Of a stretch of DNA of 64,000 nucleotides, positions 37,085 to 49,735 are shown one piece after another. This DNA comes from Flaccisagitta enflata (taxonomy: Eukaryota > Chaetognatha > Sagittoidea > Aphragmophora). The notes below the pieces were generated by a model. The model made no database searches, was not told where the DNA came from, and worked only from the letters and a program-made list of their open reading frames with translations. Location: the NCBI GenBank assembly GCA_965153355.1, contig OZ231128.1, positions 7,502,001 through 7,566,000 on the forward strand. The letters are read 5' to 3'. The number at the start of each line of letters is the position of its first letter. Position 1 is the stretch's first letter. The position numbers were made by a program, and so were the translations under genes.

Positions 37085-40000
37085 GTGGCGTCAGCAAATG
37101 GCCCCCTTTACTTTAAAGTTAGAGTCGACTTTCTAATCACCATCACCAGCAACATGAAACAAATTGCCCCCTTTAGAGTCGACTTACTAATCACCATCAC
37201 CAGCAACATGAAACATATTGCCCCTTTAAAGTCGACTTACTCATCACCATCATCAGCAACATGCAACAAATTGCCCCCTTTAAAGTCGACTTACTAATCA
37301 CCATCACCAGCAACATGCAACAAATTGCCCCCTTTAAAGTCGACTTACTAATCACCATCACCATCACCAGCAACATGCAACAAATTGCTCCCTTAAGAGT
37401 CGACTTTCTAATCACCATCACCAGCAACATGCAACAAATTGCTCCCTTTATAGTCGACTTACTAATCACCATCACCAGCAACATGCAACAAATTGCCCCC
37501 TTTAAAGTCGACTTACTAATCACCATCACCAGCAACATGAAACAAATTGCCCCTTTAAAGTCGACTTACTAATCACCATCACCAGCAACATGAAACAAAT
37601 TGCTCCCTTTATAGTCGACTTACTAATCACCATCACCATCACCAGCAACATGCAACAAATTGCTCCCTTTAGAGTCGACTTACTAATCACCATCACCAGC
37701 AACATGCAACAAATTGCCCCCTTTCAAGTCGACTTACTAATCACCATCACCAGCAACATGCAACAAATTGCCCCCTTTAAAATCGACTTACTGATCACCA
37801 TCACCAGCAACATGCAACAAATTGCTCCCTTTATAGTCGACTTACTAATCACCATCACCATCACCAGCAACATGCAACAAATTGCTCCCTTTAGAGTCGA
37901 CTTACTAATCACCATCACCAGCAACTTGCAACTAAGCTCCCTTTAGAGTCCACTTACTAATCACCATCACCAGCAACATGCAACAAATTGCTCCCTTAAG
38001 AGTCGACTTTCTAATCACCATCACCAGCAACATGCAACAAATTGCTCCCTTTATAGTCGACTTACTAATCACCATCACCAGCAACATGCAACAAATTGCC
38101 CCCTTTAAAGTCGACTTACTAATCACCATCACCAGCAACATGAAACAAATTGCCCCCTTTAAAGTCGACTTACTAATCACCATCACCAGCAACATGAAAC
38201 AAATTGCTCCCTTTATAGTCGACTTACTAATCATCATCACCAGCAACATGAAACAAATTGCCCCCTTTAAAGTCGACTTACTAATCACCATCACCAGCAA
38301 CATGCAACAAATTGCTCCCTTTATAGTCGACTTACTAATCACCATCACCATCACCAGCAACATGCAACAAATTGCTCCCTTAAGAGTCGACTTACTCATC
38401 ACCATCACCAGCAACATGCAACAAATTGCCCCCTTTAAAGTTGACTTACTAATCACCATCACCAGCAACATGAAACAAATTGCCCCCTTTAAAGTCGACT
38501 TACTAATCACCATCACCAGCAACATGCAACAAATTGCTCCCTTTATAGTCAACTTACTAATCACCATCACCATCACCAGCAACATGCAACAAATTGCTCC
38601 CTTAAGAGTCGACTTACTAATCACCATCACCAGCAACTTGCAACAAAGCTCCCTTTAGAGTCGACTTACTAATCACCATCACCAGCAACATGCAACAAAT
38701 TGCTCCCTTAAGAGTCGACTTTCTAATCACCATCACCAGCAACTTGCAACAAATTGCTCCCTTTATAGTCGACTTACTAATCACCATCACCATCACCAGC
38801 AACATGCAACAAATTGCTCCCTTTAGAGTCGACTTTCTAATCACCATCACCAGAAACTTGCAACAAAGCTCCCTTTAGAGTTGACTTACTAATCACCATC
38901 ACCAGCAACATGCGACAAATTGCTCCCTTAAGAGTCGACTTACTAATCACCATCACCAGCAACATGCAACAAATTGCCCCCTTTAAAGTCGACTTACTAA
39001 TAACCATCACCAGCAACATGAAACAAATTGCCCCCTTTAAAGTCGACTTACTAATCACCATCACCAGCAACATGAAACAAATTGCCCCCTTTAAAGTCGA
39101 CTTACTAATCACCATCACCAGCAACATGCAACAAATTGCTCCCTTTAGAGTCGACTTACTAATCACCATCACCAGCAACTTGCAACAAATTGCTCCCTTT
39201 AGAGTTGACTTACTAATCACCATCACCATCACCAGCAACATGCAACAAATTGCTCCCTTAAGAGTCGACTTACTAATCACCATCACCAGCAACATGCAAC
39301 AAATTGCCCCTTTTAAAGTCGACTTACTAATCACCATCACCAGCAACATGCAACAAATTGCTCCCTTTAGAGTCGACTTTCTAATCACCATCACCAGCAA
39401 CATGCAACAAATTGCTCCCTTTAGAGTCGACCTACTAACCACCATCACCAGCAACTTGCAACAAAGCTCCCTTTAGAGTTGACTTACTAATCACCATCAC
39501 CAGCAACATGCAACAAATTGCTCCCTTAAGAGTCGACTTACTAATCACCATCACCAGCAACATGCAACAAATTGCCCCCTTTAAAGTCGACTTACTAATC
39601 ACCATCACCAGCAACATGAAACAAATTGCCCCCTTTAAAGTCGACTTACTAATCACCATCACCATCACCAGCAACATGCAACAAATTGCTCCCTTAAGAG
39701 TCGACTTTCTAATCACCATCACCAGCAACATGCAACAAATTGCTCCCTTTATAGTCGACTTACTAATCACCATCACCAGCAACATGCAACAAATTGCCCC
39801 CTTTAAAGTCGACTTACTAATCACCATCACCAGCAACATGAAACAAATTGCCCCTTTAAAGTTGACTTACTAATCACCATCACCAGCAACATGAAACAAA
39901 TTGCTCCCTTTATAGTCGACTTACTAATCACCATCACCATCACCAGCAACATGCAACAAATTGCTCCCTTTAGAGTCGACTTACTAATCACCATCACCAG

Positions 40001-43000
40001 CAACATGCAACAAATTGCCCCCTTTCAAGTCGACTTACTAATCACCATCACCAGCAACATGCAACAAATTGCCCCCTTTAAAATCGACTTACTGATCACC
40101 ATCACCAGCAACATGCAACAAATTGCTCCCTTTATAGTCGACTTACTAATCACCATCACCATCACCAGCAACATGCAACAAATTGCTCCCTTTAGAGTCG
40201 ACTTACTAATCACCATCACCAGCAACTTGCAACTAAGCTCCCTTTAGAGTCCACTTACTAATCACCATCACCAGCAACATGCAACAAATTGCTCCCTTAA
40301 GAGTCGACTTTCTAATCACCATCACCAGCAACATGCAACAAATTGCTCCCTTTATAGTCGACTTACTAATCACCATCACCAGCAACATGCAACAAATTGC
40401 CCCCTTTAAAGTCGACTTACTAATCACCATCACCAGCAACATGAAACAAATTGCCCCCTTTAAAGTCGACTTACTAATCACCATCACCAGCAACATGAAA
40501 CAAATTGCTCCCTTTATAGTCGACTTACTAATCATCATCACCAGCAACATGAAACAAATTGCCCCCTTTAAAGTCGACTTACTAATCACCATCACCAGCA
40601 ACATGCAACAAATTGCTCCCTTTATAGTCGACTTACTAATCACCATCACCATCACCAGCAACATGCAACAAATTGCTCCCTTAAGAGTCGACTTACTCAT
40701 CACCATCACCAGCAACATGCAACAAATTGCCCCCTTTAAAGTTGACTTACTAATCACCATCACCAGCAACATGAAACAAATTGCCCCCTTTAAAGTCGAC
40801 TTACTAATCACCATCACCAGCAACATGCAACAAATTGCTCCCTTTATAGTCAACTTACTAATCACCATCACCATCACCAGCAACATGCAACAAATTGCTC
40901 CCTTAAGAGTCGACTTACTAATCACCATCACCAGCAACTTGCAAAAAAGCTCCCTTTTGAGTCGACTTACTAATCACCATCACCAGCAACATGCAACAAA
41001 TTGCTCCCTTAAGAGTCGACTTTCTAATCACCATCACCAGCAACTTGCAACAAATTGCTCCCTTTATAGTCGACTTACTAATCACCATCACCATCACCAG
41101 CAACATGCAACAAATTGCTCCCTTTAGAGTCGACTTTCTAATCACCATCACCAGAAACTTGCAACAAAGCTCCCTTTAGAGTTGACTTACTAATCACCAT
41201 CACCAGCAACATGCGACAAATTGCTCCCTTAAGAGTCGACTTACTAATCACCATCACCAGCAACATGCAACAAATTGCCCCCTTTAAAGTCGACTTACTA
41301 ATCACCATCACCAGCAACATGAAACAAATTGCCCCCTTTAAAGTCGACTTACTAATCACCATCACCAGCAACATGAAACAAATTGCCCCCTTTAAAGTCG
41401 ACTTACTAATCACCATCACCAGCAACATGCAACAAATTGCTCCCTTTAGAGTCGACTTACTAATCACCATCACCAGCAACTTGCAACAAAGCTCCCTTTA
41501 GAGTTGACTTACTAATCACCATCACCATCACCAGCAACATGCAACAAATTGCTCCCTTAAGAGTCGACTTACTAATCACCATCACCAGCAACATGCAACA
41601 AATTGCCCCTTTTAAAGTCGACTTACTAATCACCATCACCAGCAACATGCAACAAATTGCTCCCTTTAGAGTCGACTTTCTAATCACCATCACCAGCAAC
41701 ATGCAACAAATTGCTCCCTTTAGAGTCGACCTACTAACCACCATCACCAGCAACTTGCAACAAAGCTCCCTTTAGAGTTGACTTACTAATCACCATCACC
41801 AGCAACATGCAACAAATTGCTCCCTTAAGAGTCGACTTACTAATCACCATCACCAGCAACATGCAACAAATTGCCCCCTTTAAAGTCGACTTACTAATCA
41901 CCATCACCAGCAACATGAAACAAATTGCCCCCTTTAAAGTCGACTTACTAATCACCATCACCAGCAACATGAAACAAATTGCCCCCTTTAAAGTCGACTT
42001 ACTAATCACCATCACCAGCAACATGCAACAAATTGCTCCCTTTAGAGTCGACTTACTAATCACCATCACCAGCAACTTGCAACAAAGCTCCCTTTAGAGT
42101 TGACTTACTAATCACCATCACCAGCAACATGCAACAAATTGCTCCCTTAAGAGTCGACTTACTAATCACCATCACCAGCAACATGCAACAAATTGCCCCC
42201 TTTAAAGTCGACTTACTAATCACCATCACCAGCAACATGAAACAAATTGCCCCCTTTAAAGTCGACTTACTAATCACCATCACCAGCAACATGAAACAAA
42301 TTGCCCCCTTTAAAGTCGACTTACTAATCACCATCACCAGCAACATGAAACAAATTGCCCCCTGAAGAGTCGACTTACTAATCACCATCACCAGCAACAT
42401 GAAACAAATTGCCCCCTTTAAAGTCGACTTACTAATCACCATCACCAGCAACATGAAACAAATTGCCCCCTTTAAAGTCGACTTACTAATCACCATCACC
42501 AGCAACATGAAACAAATTGCCCCCTGAAGAGTCGACTTCCTAATCACCATCCCCAGCAACATGAAACGAATTGCCCCCTTTAGAGTCGACTAACACGTCA
42601 CCATCATCAGCAACATGCAACGAATTGCCCTTTATAGAGCGTTGACTTACTAATCACTATCACCAGCAGCATGCAACAAATTGCCCCCTTTAGAGTTGAT
42701 TTACCAATCACCATAACCAGCAACATAAAACAAATTGCACCCTGAAGAGTCGACTTCCTTATCACCATCACCAGCAACATGCAACAAATTACCCTTTATA
42801 GAGCGTTTACGTTCTAATCGCCATCATCAGCAACATGCAACATATTGCCCCCTTGAGCGTCGACTTACTAATTACCATCACCAGCAACATGAAACAAATT
42901 GCCCCCTGAAGAGTCGACTTCCTAATCACCATTACCAGCAACATGAAACGAATTGCCCCCTTTAGAGTCGACTTACACATCACCATCATCAGCAACATGC

Positions 43001-43240
43001 AACTAATTGCCCTTTATAGAGCGTTGACTTACTAATCACCATCACCAGCAGCATGCAACAAATTACCCCCTTTAGAGTCGATTTACCAATCACCATCACC
43101 AGCAATATGCAATGAATTGCCCCCTTTAAAGTCGACTTACTTATCACCATCACCAGCAACATGCAACAAATTGCCTCCTTTATAGTCGACTTACTAATCA
43201 CCATCACCAGCAACATGCAACAAATTGCCCTTTATAAATA
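37085..43240. repeat. 54-bp satellite array (~110 units, ~6.1 kb)
   Basis: Unit: CACCATCACCAGCAACATGC, AACAAATTGCTCCCTTTAGA, GTCGACTTACTAAT. Variants: +6 bp (an extra ACCATC), -2 bp (CAACAAAGCTCCC), ATGAAACAA versus ATGCAACAA, CCCCTTTAAAG versus CTCCCTTAAGAG. A SalI site (GTCGAC) occurs in nearly every unit. Units diverge towards the right edge (42600-43240). The 54-bp length keeps both strands open over long stretches (18-residue repeats); none is called a gene. Higher-order structure is listed separately. Confidence 0.97.
37330..41930. repeat. 2.3-kb higher-order duplication inside the satellite
   Basis: Rare variants recur at a fixed offset of 2,301 bp: CCCTTTCAAGTCGAC (37730 and 40031), AAAATCGACTTACTGATC (37779 and 40080), AGAGTCCACTTACT (37945 and 40246), CAGAAACTTGC (38852 and 41153). 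The offset falls to 2,299 bp further right. A shorter period of 322 bp (six units minus 2 bp) repeats at 41490-42430. Confidence 0.85.
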
Positions 43241-43259
43241 TAGAGCGTTGACATTTTCA

Positions 43260-44110
43260 TTACTCTCCTTAACAACAAAGCTGAGATTGTCAACATTTCC
43301 GATGCTCCCCTCTTTTAGAAATTCGAATGTCCCGTTTAGAATCCCCCGCCTCCTCTTTTAAAATGTCCCCCCTCTTTTAGATTGCCCTCTCTCTTAGAAC
43401 CTCCCCTCCTTTAAAATGCCCCCTCTTTTAGAATGCCCCCTCTGTTTTAGAATGTCCCCCTTCTTTTAGATTGACCCCTCTATTAATGTACCCCCCTTTT
43501 AGAATGCCCCCTTTTAGAATGCCCCCCCCTCTTTTAAAATGCCCCCTCTCTTAGAAGGCCCTCCCCCTCTTTTAGAATGCCCCCTTTTGGGCAGCGGCCC
43601 TAAAGGGCCAATGTCCTGTAGGACACAGGGATGAATTTCCAGACGTCTGTCCTTACGTCCATACATCTGTCCCCCCGAGGCTACTCAGGCCCCTCTTGGG
43701 ACCCAAATCAGCCCCCTCAAGCCCCAAATTGACATCGGCCCTTTGAGGCCACTGCCCCGCTCTAACTCCACTCCTTCAGCTGATCATTCCAAGTAGGGCA
43801 TCGGGTACCGCTGACCATGTGCCATCCTTGGAAGACTAGTTTTAGAATGCCCCCCCCCTTTTAGAATGTCCCCCCTCTTTTAGATTGCCTCCTCTTTTAG
43901 TATGCCCCCTTTTGGAGTGCTCCCCCCTCTTTTAGAATGTCCCCCTCTTTTAGAATGCCCCCACCTCTTTTAGAATGCCCCCTCTTTTAGAATGCCCCCT
44001 CTTTTAGAATACCCCCCTTTGGAATCCCCCATCTTTTAGAATGCCCTCCCTCTTCAAGAATTTCCTCCCATTTTAGAATACCCCCCTCTTTTAGAATGCC
44101 CCCTTCTTCA
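43260..44110. repeat. CCCCCTCTTTTAGAATGC minisatellite
   Basis: About 30 degenerate units of 17-22 bp (TTTTAGAATGCCCCC with a variable C run), interrupted by a family B element at 43598-43852. Confidence 0.92.
43598..43852. mobile_element. Compact family B element
   Basis: Best small example. Left: GGGCAGCGGCCCTAAAGGGC, CAATGTCCTGTAGGACACAG, GGATGAATTTCC, degenerate GTCC, C run, GAGGCTACTCAGGCCCC core (three units). Right: GACATCGGCCCTTTGAGGCC, ACTGCCCCGCTC, TTCAGCTGATCATTCC, AGGGCATCGGGTACCGCTGA, CCATGTGCCATCCTTGG. The two GGCCC parts are inverted relative to each other. It sits inside the C-rich minisatellite, which resumes after it. Confidence 0.75.
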
Positions 44111-44159
44111 CCCCACCTCTTTGGACGTCACGACAAAATGAAAAGTTATCGCTAATAAT

Positions 44160-44425
44160 TTTCTTTTTCCGCTTCAACAAGGATTTGTTCTGGGCTGCGT
44201 TCACGCTGATTTATTTCCACCCACAATTCATATGGTTTTGTTCTGGGCTGCGTTCACGCTGATTTATTTCCAGCCATAATTCTTAAGACTTTGCTCTGGG
44301 CTGCTTTCATGCTGATTTATTTCCGGCTACAATTTATAAGATTTTATTCTGGTCTGTATTCATACTGATTTGTTTCCACCTGCAATTTGTAAGATTTTAT
44401 TCTGGGCTGTGTTCACGCTGGAAGG
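44160..44425. repeat. ~58-bp tandem repeat (TTCTGGGCTGCGTTCACGCT)
   Basis: Five degenerate units: GATTTTGTTCTGGGCTGCGT, TCACGCTGATTTATTTCCAC, CCACAATTCATAA. The last unit is truncated. Confidence 0.88.
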
Positions 44426-44559
44426 AAGAAAGTTATGAAGGGAGTAATGGAAGGGTAAGAAGGAAGGAGTATATACGTTAATTTGTGTGTAATTGTAAAA
44501 CGGACCACACAACTGTTGATCTGTTTTGCTTGTTTAAACTACCATGGGCACAAGCATGA

Positions 44560-44895
44560 CTTTTTTCATAGGATTACCTTATACACTAATTCTTGCCAAT
44601 AAGTTGCATACAGATGATTATCATGATTGGGTTCATGGGATTAGCTTTAACTGTGAGTCATAGGGCTAGTTTTGATATCTAACATACCCATGATCTTGTT
44701 CATGGGGCTTATAAATCAACATAAACATGGACTTATGATTTAGCTTGAATACAATCTTTTTCATAGGTTTATCATTTGTCATGAATATGATCTTGTTCAT
44801 GGGAGTTATGACTTAGCATGAACATGTTTTTGTTCATGGGACTTATGATTTAGCATGAACATGATCTTGTTCATGGGGCTTATGTTGACTTAAGA
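44560..44895. repeat. ATGAACATGATCTTGTTCAT ~40-bp repeat
   Basis: Six to seven degenerate units: AGCATGAACATGATCTTGTT, CATGGGGCTTATGATTT. ATGAACA..TGTTCAT makes each unit self-complementary. Confidence 0.85.
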
Positions 44896-44919
44896 CAGAA
44901 GGACGCACGAGTTAAACCC

Positions 44920-45720
44920 AAGTCTCACGTACAAAGGAATGAGCCAATCAACGCGCAAGAAATGAGCCAATCAACAAACAAGAAACCCCTAACACTTTGG
45001 TTTAAGAAATGAGCCAATGAGCGGGCTAATACCAATGCACTGTGGTTTAAGAAATGTGCCAATGAGTGGGCTAATAGTAATACTACTGCGCTGTGGTTTA
45101 AAAAATGAGGCAATCAATGTGCAAGAAACCCCCAACATTGGTTTAAGAAATGAGCCAACAAGCGGGCTGATACCACTGCACTTGGGTTTAAGAACTGAGC
45201 TAATCAACGAGCAAGAAACCCCAACACTTTGGTTTTAGAAACGAGCCAGTGAGCGGGCTAATACCTCTGAACTTTGGTTAAAGAATGAGCCAATGAGCGG
45301 GCAAATACCACTGCACTGTGATTTAAGAAATGAGCCAGTGATCGGGCAAATATTACTGCATTTTGGTTTTAGAAATGAACCAATGAGCGGGCAAATACCA
45401 CTGCGCTGTGGTATAAAGAACTGGGGAAAACCCCTGTCCTGCATTCAAAAATAAGATAATGAGCTAACAACCATCGCACTGTTTAAAAGTGAGTCAATGG
45501 TTGGGTAAATGTCACTGCACTGTGGTTTAAAGATAAACCAATGACTGGTCAAATCCTACGGCACTGTGGTTTAGTAACGTAACTAACCAACAAATGGATT
45601 AAAACCCACTCACTGTTGTTCAAAATTGGGTCATTCACTGAATGACTCATTCAGCAGGCAAATACTACTGCAGTATGGTTTTAAATAATATAAAGAGCGG
45701 GCCAATATCACTGCGATATC
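44920..45720. repeat. ~54-bp AATGAGCCAATGAGCGGGCT repeat
   Basis: About fourteen degenerate units: AAATGAGCCAATGAGCGGGC, TAATACCACTGCACTGTGGT, TTAAG. Some carry AATCAACGCGCAAGAAACCC instead. Not related to the 54-bp satellite upstream. Confidence 0.88.
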
Positions 45721-46065
45721 ACATGAGAATGAGGCAATGAACAAGTAAAAATCATATAAACAATCATAATCGATATATATGCTACGAATCGAGTTTTTAT
45801 GTCCGTTCTTTGACGGCAAATTGACACTCGTCTCTCGCAAGTGACGCCCGGTGAGCGGTGTTCCACTGACGACATTCGTGCTTGAATAAAATAATGAATT
45901 GTTCATTTGTTCAAATACGTGACGAGAATGCCTAATTGCACCAGCGTAAAAAAAGAAACAATACAAAAGGTCTTTGTTAGCACGCTCCTTTTTTGGGGCA
46001 GTGGCTTAACATGGAACAACTTAATGCTATCATGTGTTGATAGCATTAGAAAGGATAAAAGAAAT
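45721..46065. other. Unique sequence, no gene seen
   Basis: No recognisable feature. Confidence 0.35.
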
Positions 46066-46325
46066 GAAAATGGTAATGATGATGATTAGGGTGATGGTAA
46101 TGGTAAAAGTAATGGTAATGGTAATGGTGATAGCAATGGTAATGGTAATGGTAATGGTAAGGGTAATGGTATTGGTATTGGTAATGGTAATGGAAATGGT
46201 AATGGTAATGGTAATGGTAATGGTAATCATTATGGTTATGGTAATAGTAATAGTAATGGTGATGGTAATGCTAAGCCTAATGGTACTGGTAATGGTAATG
46301 ATAATGGTAATGGTAATGGTAATGG
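46066..46325. repeat. (AATGGT)n hexamer array
   Basis: About 42 GGTAAT hexamers with point variants. The Val/Met and Ile/Thr frames on the two strands are artefacts. Confidence 0.95.
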
Positions 46326-46540
46326 GCTGTGGGCCTTCAAGCATTTAAACTGAAACTGTGTTTCATTCGAAAGTCTAAGGCTTCAGCAACAGTCTGTAAA
46401 AGAACTGTTAAACTCTTTCACCCCTCACTATAAGTCACTATGACTGTTAGTAACAGGAACCAGTGTTAGTGACAGTTGGTAACAGGAACCACTGATTTCT
46501 TCTATAACGATCCCGTGATTTAACTCGCTCGGAAAAAAGA

Positions 46541-46672
<132 letters not shown>

Positions 46673-46697
46673 AAAAGCAATGACATAAGTGTAGAAA

Positions 46698-46915
46698 AAA
46701 GACTTAGAATGACTTAGAATGACTTAGAATGACTTAGAATGACTTAGAATGACTTAAAATGTCCTAAAAGGACTTAAGATGACTAAAAAACCTAATGACC
46801 AAAAATGACTTAAAATAACTAAAAATGACTTGGAATGACTTAAAATGACTTAGAATGACTCAAAATGAATTAGAATAACTATTAATGACTAAAAAAAACT
46901 TAAAATGACCTAAGA
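46698..46915. repeat. GACTTAGAAT decamer array
   Basis: Starts with five perfect decamers and then degenerates. Same motif as 2340-2600. Confidence 0.9.
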
Positions 46916-46934
46916 GTTGACGTTATATTACAAA

Positions 46935-47037
46935 AAAAGTCAAGTGTGACGGACCGACGGACGGACCGACGGACGGACGGACGGACCGACGGACGGACCG
47001 ACAAAGCGGGGTGTAGAGTCGCGTGCACGCGACTAAA
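46935..47037 (-). repeat. Family A copy (truncated body)
   Basis: AAAAAAAGTCAAGTGTGAC, (GGACGGACCGAC)n, AAAGCGGGGTGTAG, then the perfect 18-bp palindrome AGTCGCGTGCACGCGACT and AAAAA. Confidence 0.85.
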
Positions 47038-47087
47038 AACATAAGAAACAGGCGAGGAGCGAAAGAGTGGGAAATGGAAAGTATTAC

Positions 47088-47306
47088 TACAAGGCCGGAT
47101 TCACGGCTATCCCAGTCGCGTGCGGGTGGGCAGGGGCCATATTTGAGGTCACTTGATCATTTGGGCAGGAGCAGTGAGGCCAAAGACCGCGAAAACCCAA
47201 AAAAAGTAAAGTGTGACGGGCGGACCGATGGACCAATGGACGGACCGACAGACCGATGGACGGACGGACAAAGCGGGGTGTAGAGTCGCGTAGCACACGA
47301 CTAAAA
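47088..47306 (-). repeat. Family A, full-length copy
   Basis: AAGGCCGGATTCACGGCTAT, CCCAGTCGCGTGCGGGTGGG, CAGGGGCCATATTTGAGGTC, CATTTGGGCAGGAGCAGTGA, GGCCAAAGACCGCG, AAAGTAAAGTGTGAC, GGAC/CGAC run, AAAGCGGGGTGTAG, AGTCGCGTAGCACACGACT. The last is a stem broken by a loop base change. Confidence 0.88.
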
Positions 47307-48220
47307 AGTTTCGTCTGCTGGTTTTGAGCTTAGATTTGTGAATGTGCATCTTTCTCAAAGAGAGAAAAAGAGTTTTGGGTATTTAGTATTCGCGTTAGTG
47401 TTTAGTACTCGCGTTAGTACCGCTTGTTCAAGCATGAAAACAAAACGAATGTCGTTTAGGCAAAAAAACTCATCTCAAAGATGGGAATAAGGAAGGCTAT
47501 GGACTGCGGAGTATGGTTCGAGGGGGGGGGTTAATGAATGGTATGGTAAGGAGTTAAAACATCGCGTTTATTACGAAACTAGTCTCTGCCTAATGAAGCG
47601 CGTGGGTACTGGTTAGGTCTTACCTAAATGGCTTATGGAGGTCATTACACACTGGGCAGTGAAGAAAAGAACCTTTTTTTAAATAGACAGCATCGAAATA
47701 AAGCCATAGAACTTTGAAGGGAAGGCGTGGCTGACTGATGGTCTATCTGAGATGGATAGACAGATTGATAGACAGATGGATAGACAACTTTTACCTGGAA
47801 AAAAAAGAAAGAAAGAAACGTGGAAAAAGAGAAAAAATGTTGAAAATGGGACAAAAGTAAAACAAAGCTGACAAGAGCATCGACAAGGCGGGGGGGGGGG
47901 GGGGGAAGATGGGACTCTTCGTGAGCTTGGTCATGTTCAAAAGTGCAAAGAGATATAAAAACATTAACTGAAATAAACCTTTTTGTATTAACCAATGCAA
48001 TCTTCCATCAGATCAGTAAATGGTTGCTGACTGAATTTTAAGTTGCTGAATGCTTCTTTGCGAAGAAAAGATATGATCAGAGTATATTTTTGCCTCCCCA
48101 GGCACATAGGCCTGTGTAGCGGGCATGTCTTAACTTAATGTCGTTACCAGCAGGTACATTTCATATCACTTGAATTATTAAAAGATGAATTGCTCACCCA
48201 CACATTTGATCAAACAAGGC
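47307..48220. other. Mixed sequence, no gene seen
   Basis: Local repeats only: TTAGTATTCGCGTTAGTGT (47380-47420), a GATGGATAGACAGATTGATA patch (47748-47785), and an 18-bp G run at 47890-47905. No coding support. Confidence 0.4.
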
Positions 48221-48400
48221 TGGATACACGGCTATCGAAGTCGCGTGCGGGTGGGCAGGGGCCATATTTGAGGTCACCAGTCCATTTGGGCAGAAGCAGG
48301 GAGGTCAAAGTAATAAAATCATAAAAAAGTAAAGTGTGACCGACCGACCGACCGACCTACGGACAAAGCCGGTTGTAGAGTCGCGTGCACGCGACTAAAA
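48220..48400 (-). repeat. Family A, full-length copy
   Basis: AAGGCTGGATACACGGCTAT, CGAAGTCGCGTGCGGGTGGG, CAGGGGCCATATTTGAGGTC, AAAGTAAAGTGTGAC, (CGAC)n, AAAGCCGGTTGTAG, perfect palindrome AGTCGCGTGCACGCGACT, AAAA. About 180 bp. The body is roughly 85-90 percent identical to the copy at 47088. Confidence 0.88.
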
Positions 48401-48419
48401 ACTTACTTAACAACTGTTA

Positions 48420-48700
48420 GCTCACTGAATCAGAGATGTACTCACTCAGACACTCACATGCTCATCCACTTACTCTCTCAATTGCTTAATTTCCTATAGG
48501 ATTACCCACTCAATCACTCAATCATTTACTCACTAACTCAGTCACTCTTTCACTCACTCACTCACTCACTTAGTCACTCACTGGCTCACTCACTGAAAAA
48601 ACTCACTTACTCTGTCTCACTCACTCATTCACCGGGTCACTTACTGGCTCACTCACTTACTCACTGGCTCACCCATTCATTCATCTACTCTTTTACTCAA
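48420..48700. repeat. Degenerate (ACTC)n
   Basis: CACTCACTCACT words with TTACT and GGCTC interruptions. Confidence 0.8.
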
Positions 48701-48807
48701 GAGCCTAAATGAATTTGGTTGTTAATGCGTAAGCGCCTTGAAAGAAGACGCTCATGCAGAAAGTCAAGTGAAAAGACAAGTCAACCAAAAGTCAACCGGA
48801 AACGCCA

Positions 48808-49460
48808 TGGATTTTAATCTCAACGCTACTCCGTGAGTGCTTAACATGCATCAATGGTTACGAGTTGTGTATGGTCGTTGTGTATGTTGGCTATGGATTT
48901 TAATCTCAATGCTACTCCATGTGTGCTTAACATGCATCAATGGTTATGAGTTGTGTATGTTCGTTGTGTATGTCGGCTATGGATTTTAATCTCAACGCGT
49001 GAGTGCTTAACATGCATCAATCGTTACGAGTTGTGTATGCTCGTTGTGTATGTTGGCTATGGATTTTGATCTCAATGCTACTCCGTGAGTGCTTTACATG
49101 CATCAATGGTTACAAGTTGTGTATGCTCGTTGTGTAAATTGGCTATGGATTTTAATCTCAACGCTACTCCGTGAGTGCTTAACATGCATCAATGGTTACG
49201 AGCTGTGTATGTTCATTGTGTATGTCGGCTATGGATTTTAATCTTAGCGCTACTCCGTGAGTGCTTAACATGCATCAATGGTTACAAGTTGTGTATATTC
49301 ATTTTGTATGTTGGCTATGGATTTTAATCTCAACGCTACTCCGTGAGTGCTAAACATGCATCAATGCAATGGTAACAAGTTGTGGATGTTTGTTGTGTAT
49401 GTCAACTATGGATTTTAATCTCAACACTACTTTGTCAGTGCTTTATATGCATCAATGGTG
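48808..49460. repeat. ~86-bp tandem repeat (7-8 units)
   Basis: Unit: GGCTATGGATTTTAATCTCA, ACGCTACTCCGTGAGTGCTT, AACATGCATCAATGGTTACG, AGTTGTGTATGTTCGTTGTG, TATGT. Two more units occur at 49945-50110 after intervening family D copies. Confidence 0.95.
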
Positions 49461-49465
49461 TGTAA

Positions 49466-49625
49466 TAGGTGGAACATTATCCCTCACTATACCCAAACTA
49501 AAAAATATATGGAAGAGGGCCTTGTGAGCCCTCACTGACTAGTTACTACGCGCATAACTCCTAGTTTTCCATTTAGCAAATCCAACTTAGCAAACATCCA
49601 TTCTGAGTCTAACCCAAAATACTAT
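49466..49625 (+). repeat. Family D repeat
   Basis: GGTGGAACATTATCCCTCAC, TATACCCAAACTAAAAAATA, GGCCTTGTGAGCCCTCACTG, ACGCGCATAACTCCTAGTTT, GCAAACATCCATTCTGAGTC. Matches 24888-25035. Confidence 0.85.
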
Positions 49626-49735
49626 TGCTTACCAAAATAGTTAAGGGCAACTGATTGTAACCTGTTCAACCAAAATTAATGCGGCCGCCGGACTTTCTAA
49701 TCCAAGGTACTGAGTAGAATGATAGCCTATCAATG

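Noticed and set aside
37261-42562. Many 60-280-codon frames with 18-residue repeats on both strands
   Set aside because: By-products of the 54-bp satellite: both strands are open, and 2-bp indels break every frame.
37200-42600. CATCACCATCACC words resembling a His-tag or cloning vector, together with SalI sites
   Set aside because: They are part of the 54-bp unit and recur over 100 times. No vector backbone is present.
37085-43240. CRISPR-like array
   Set aside because: Units are contiguous, with no unique spacers, in a eukaryotic satellite. The same applies to the 45-, 63-, 86- and 29-bp arrays.
46066-46348. Val/Met-rich and Ile/Thr-rich 104-codon frames
   Set aside because: Products of the (AATGGT)n hexamer array on the two strands.
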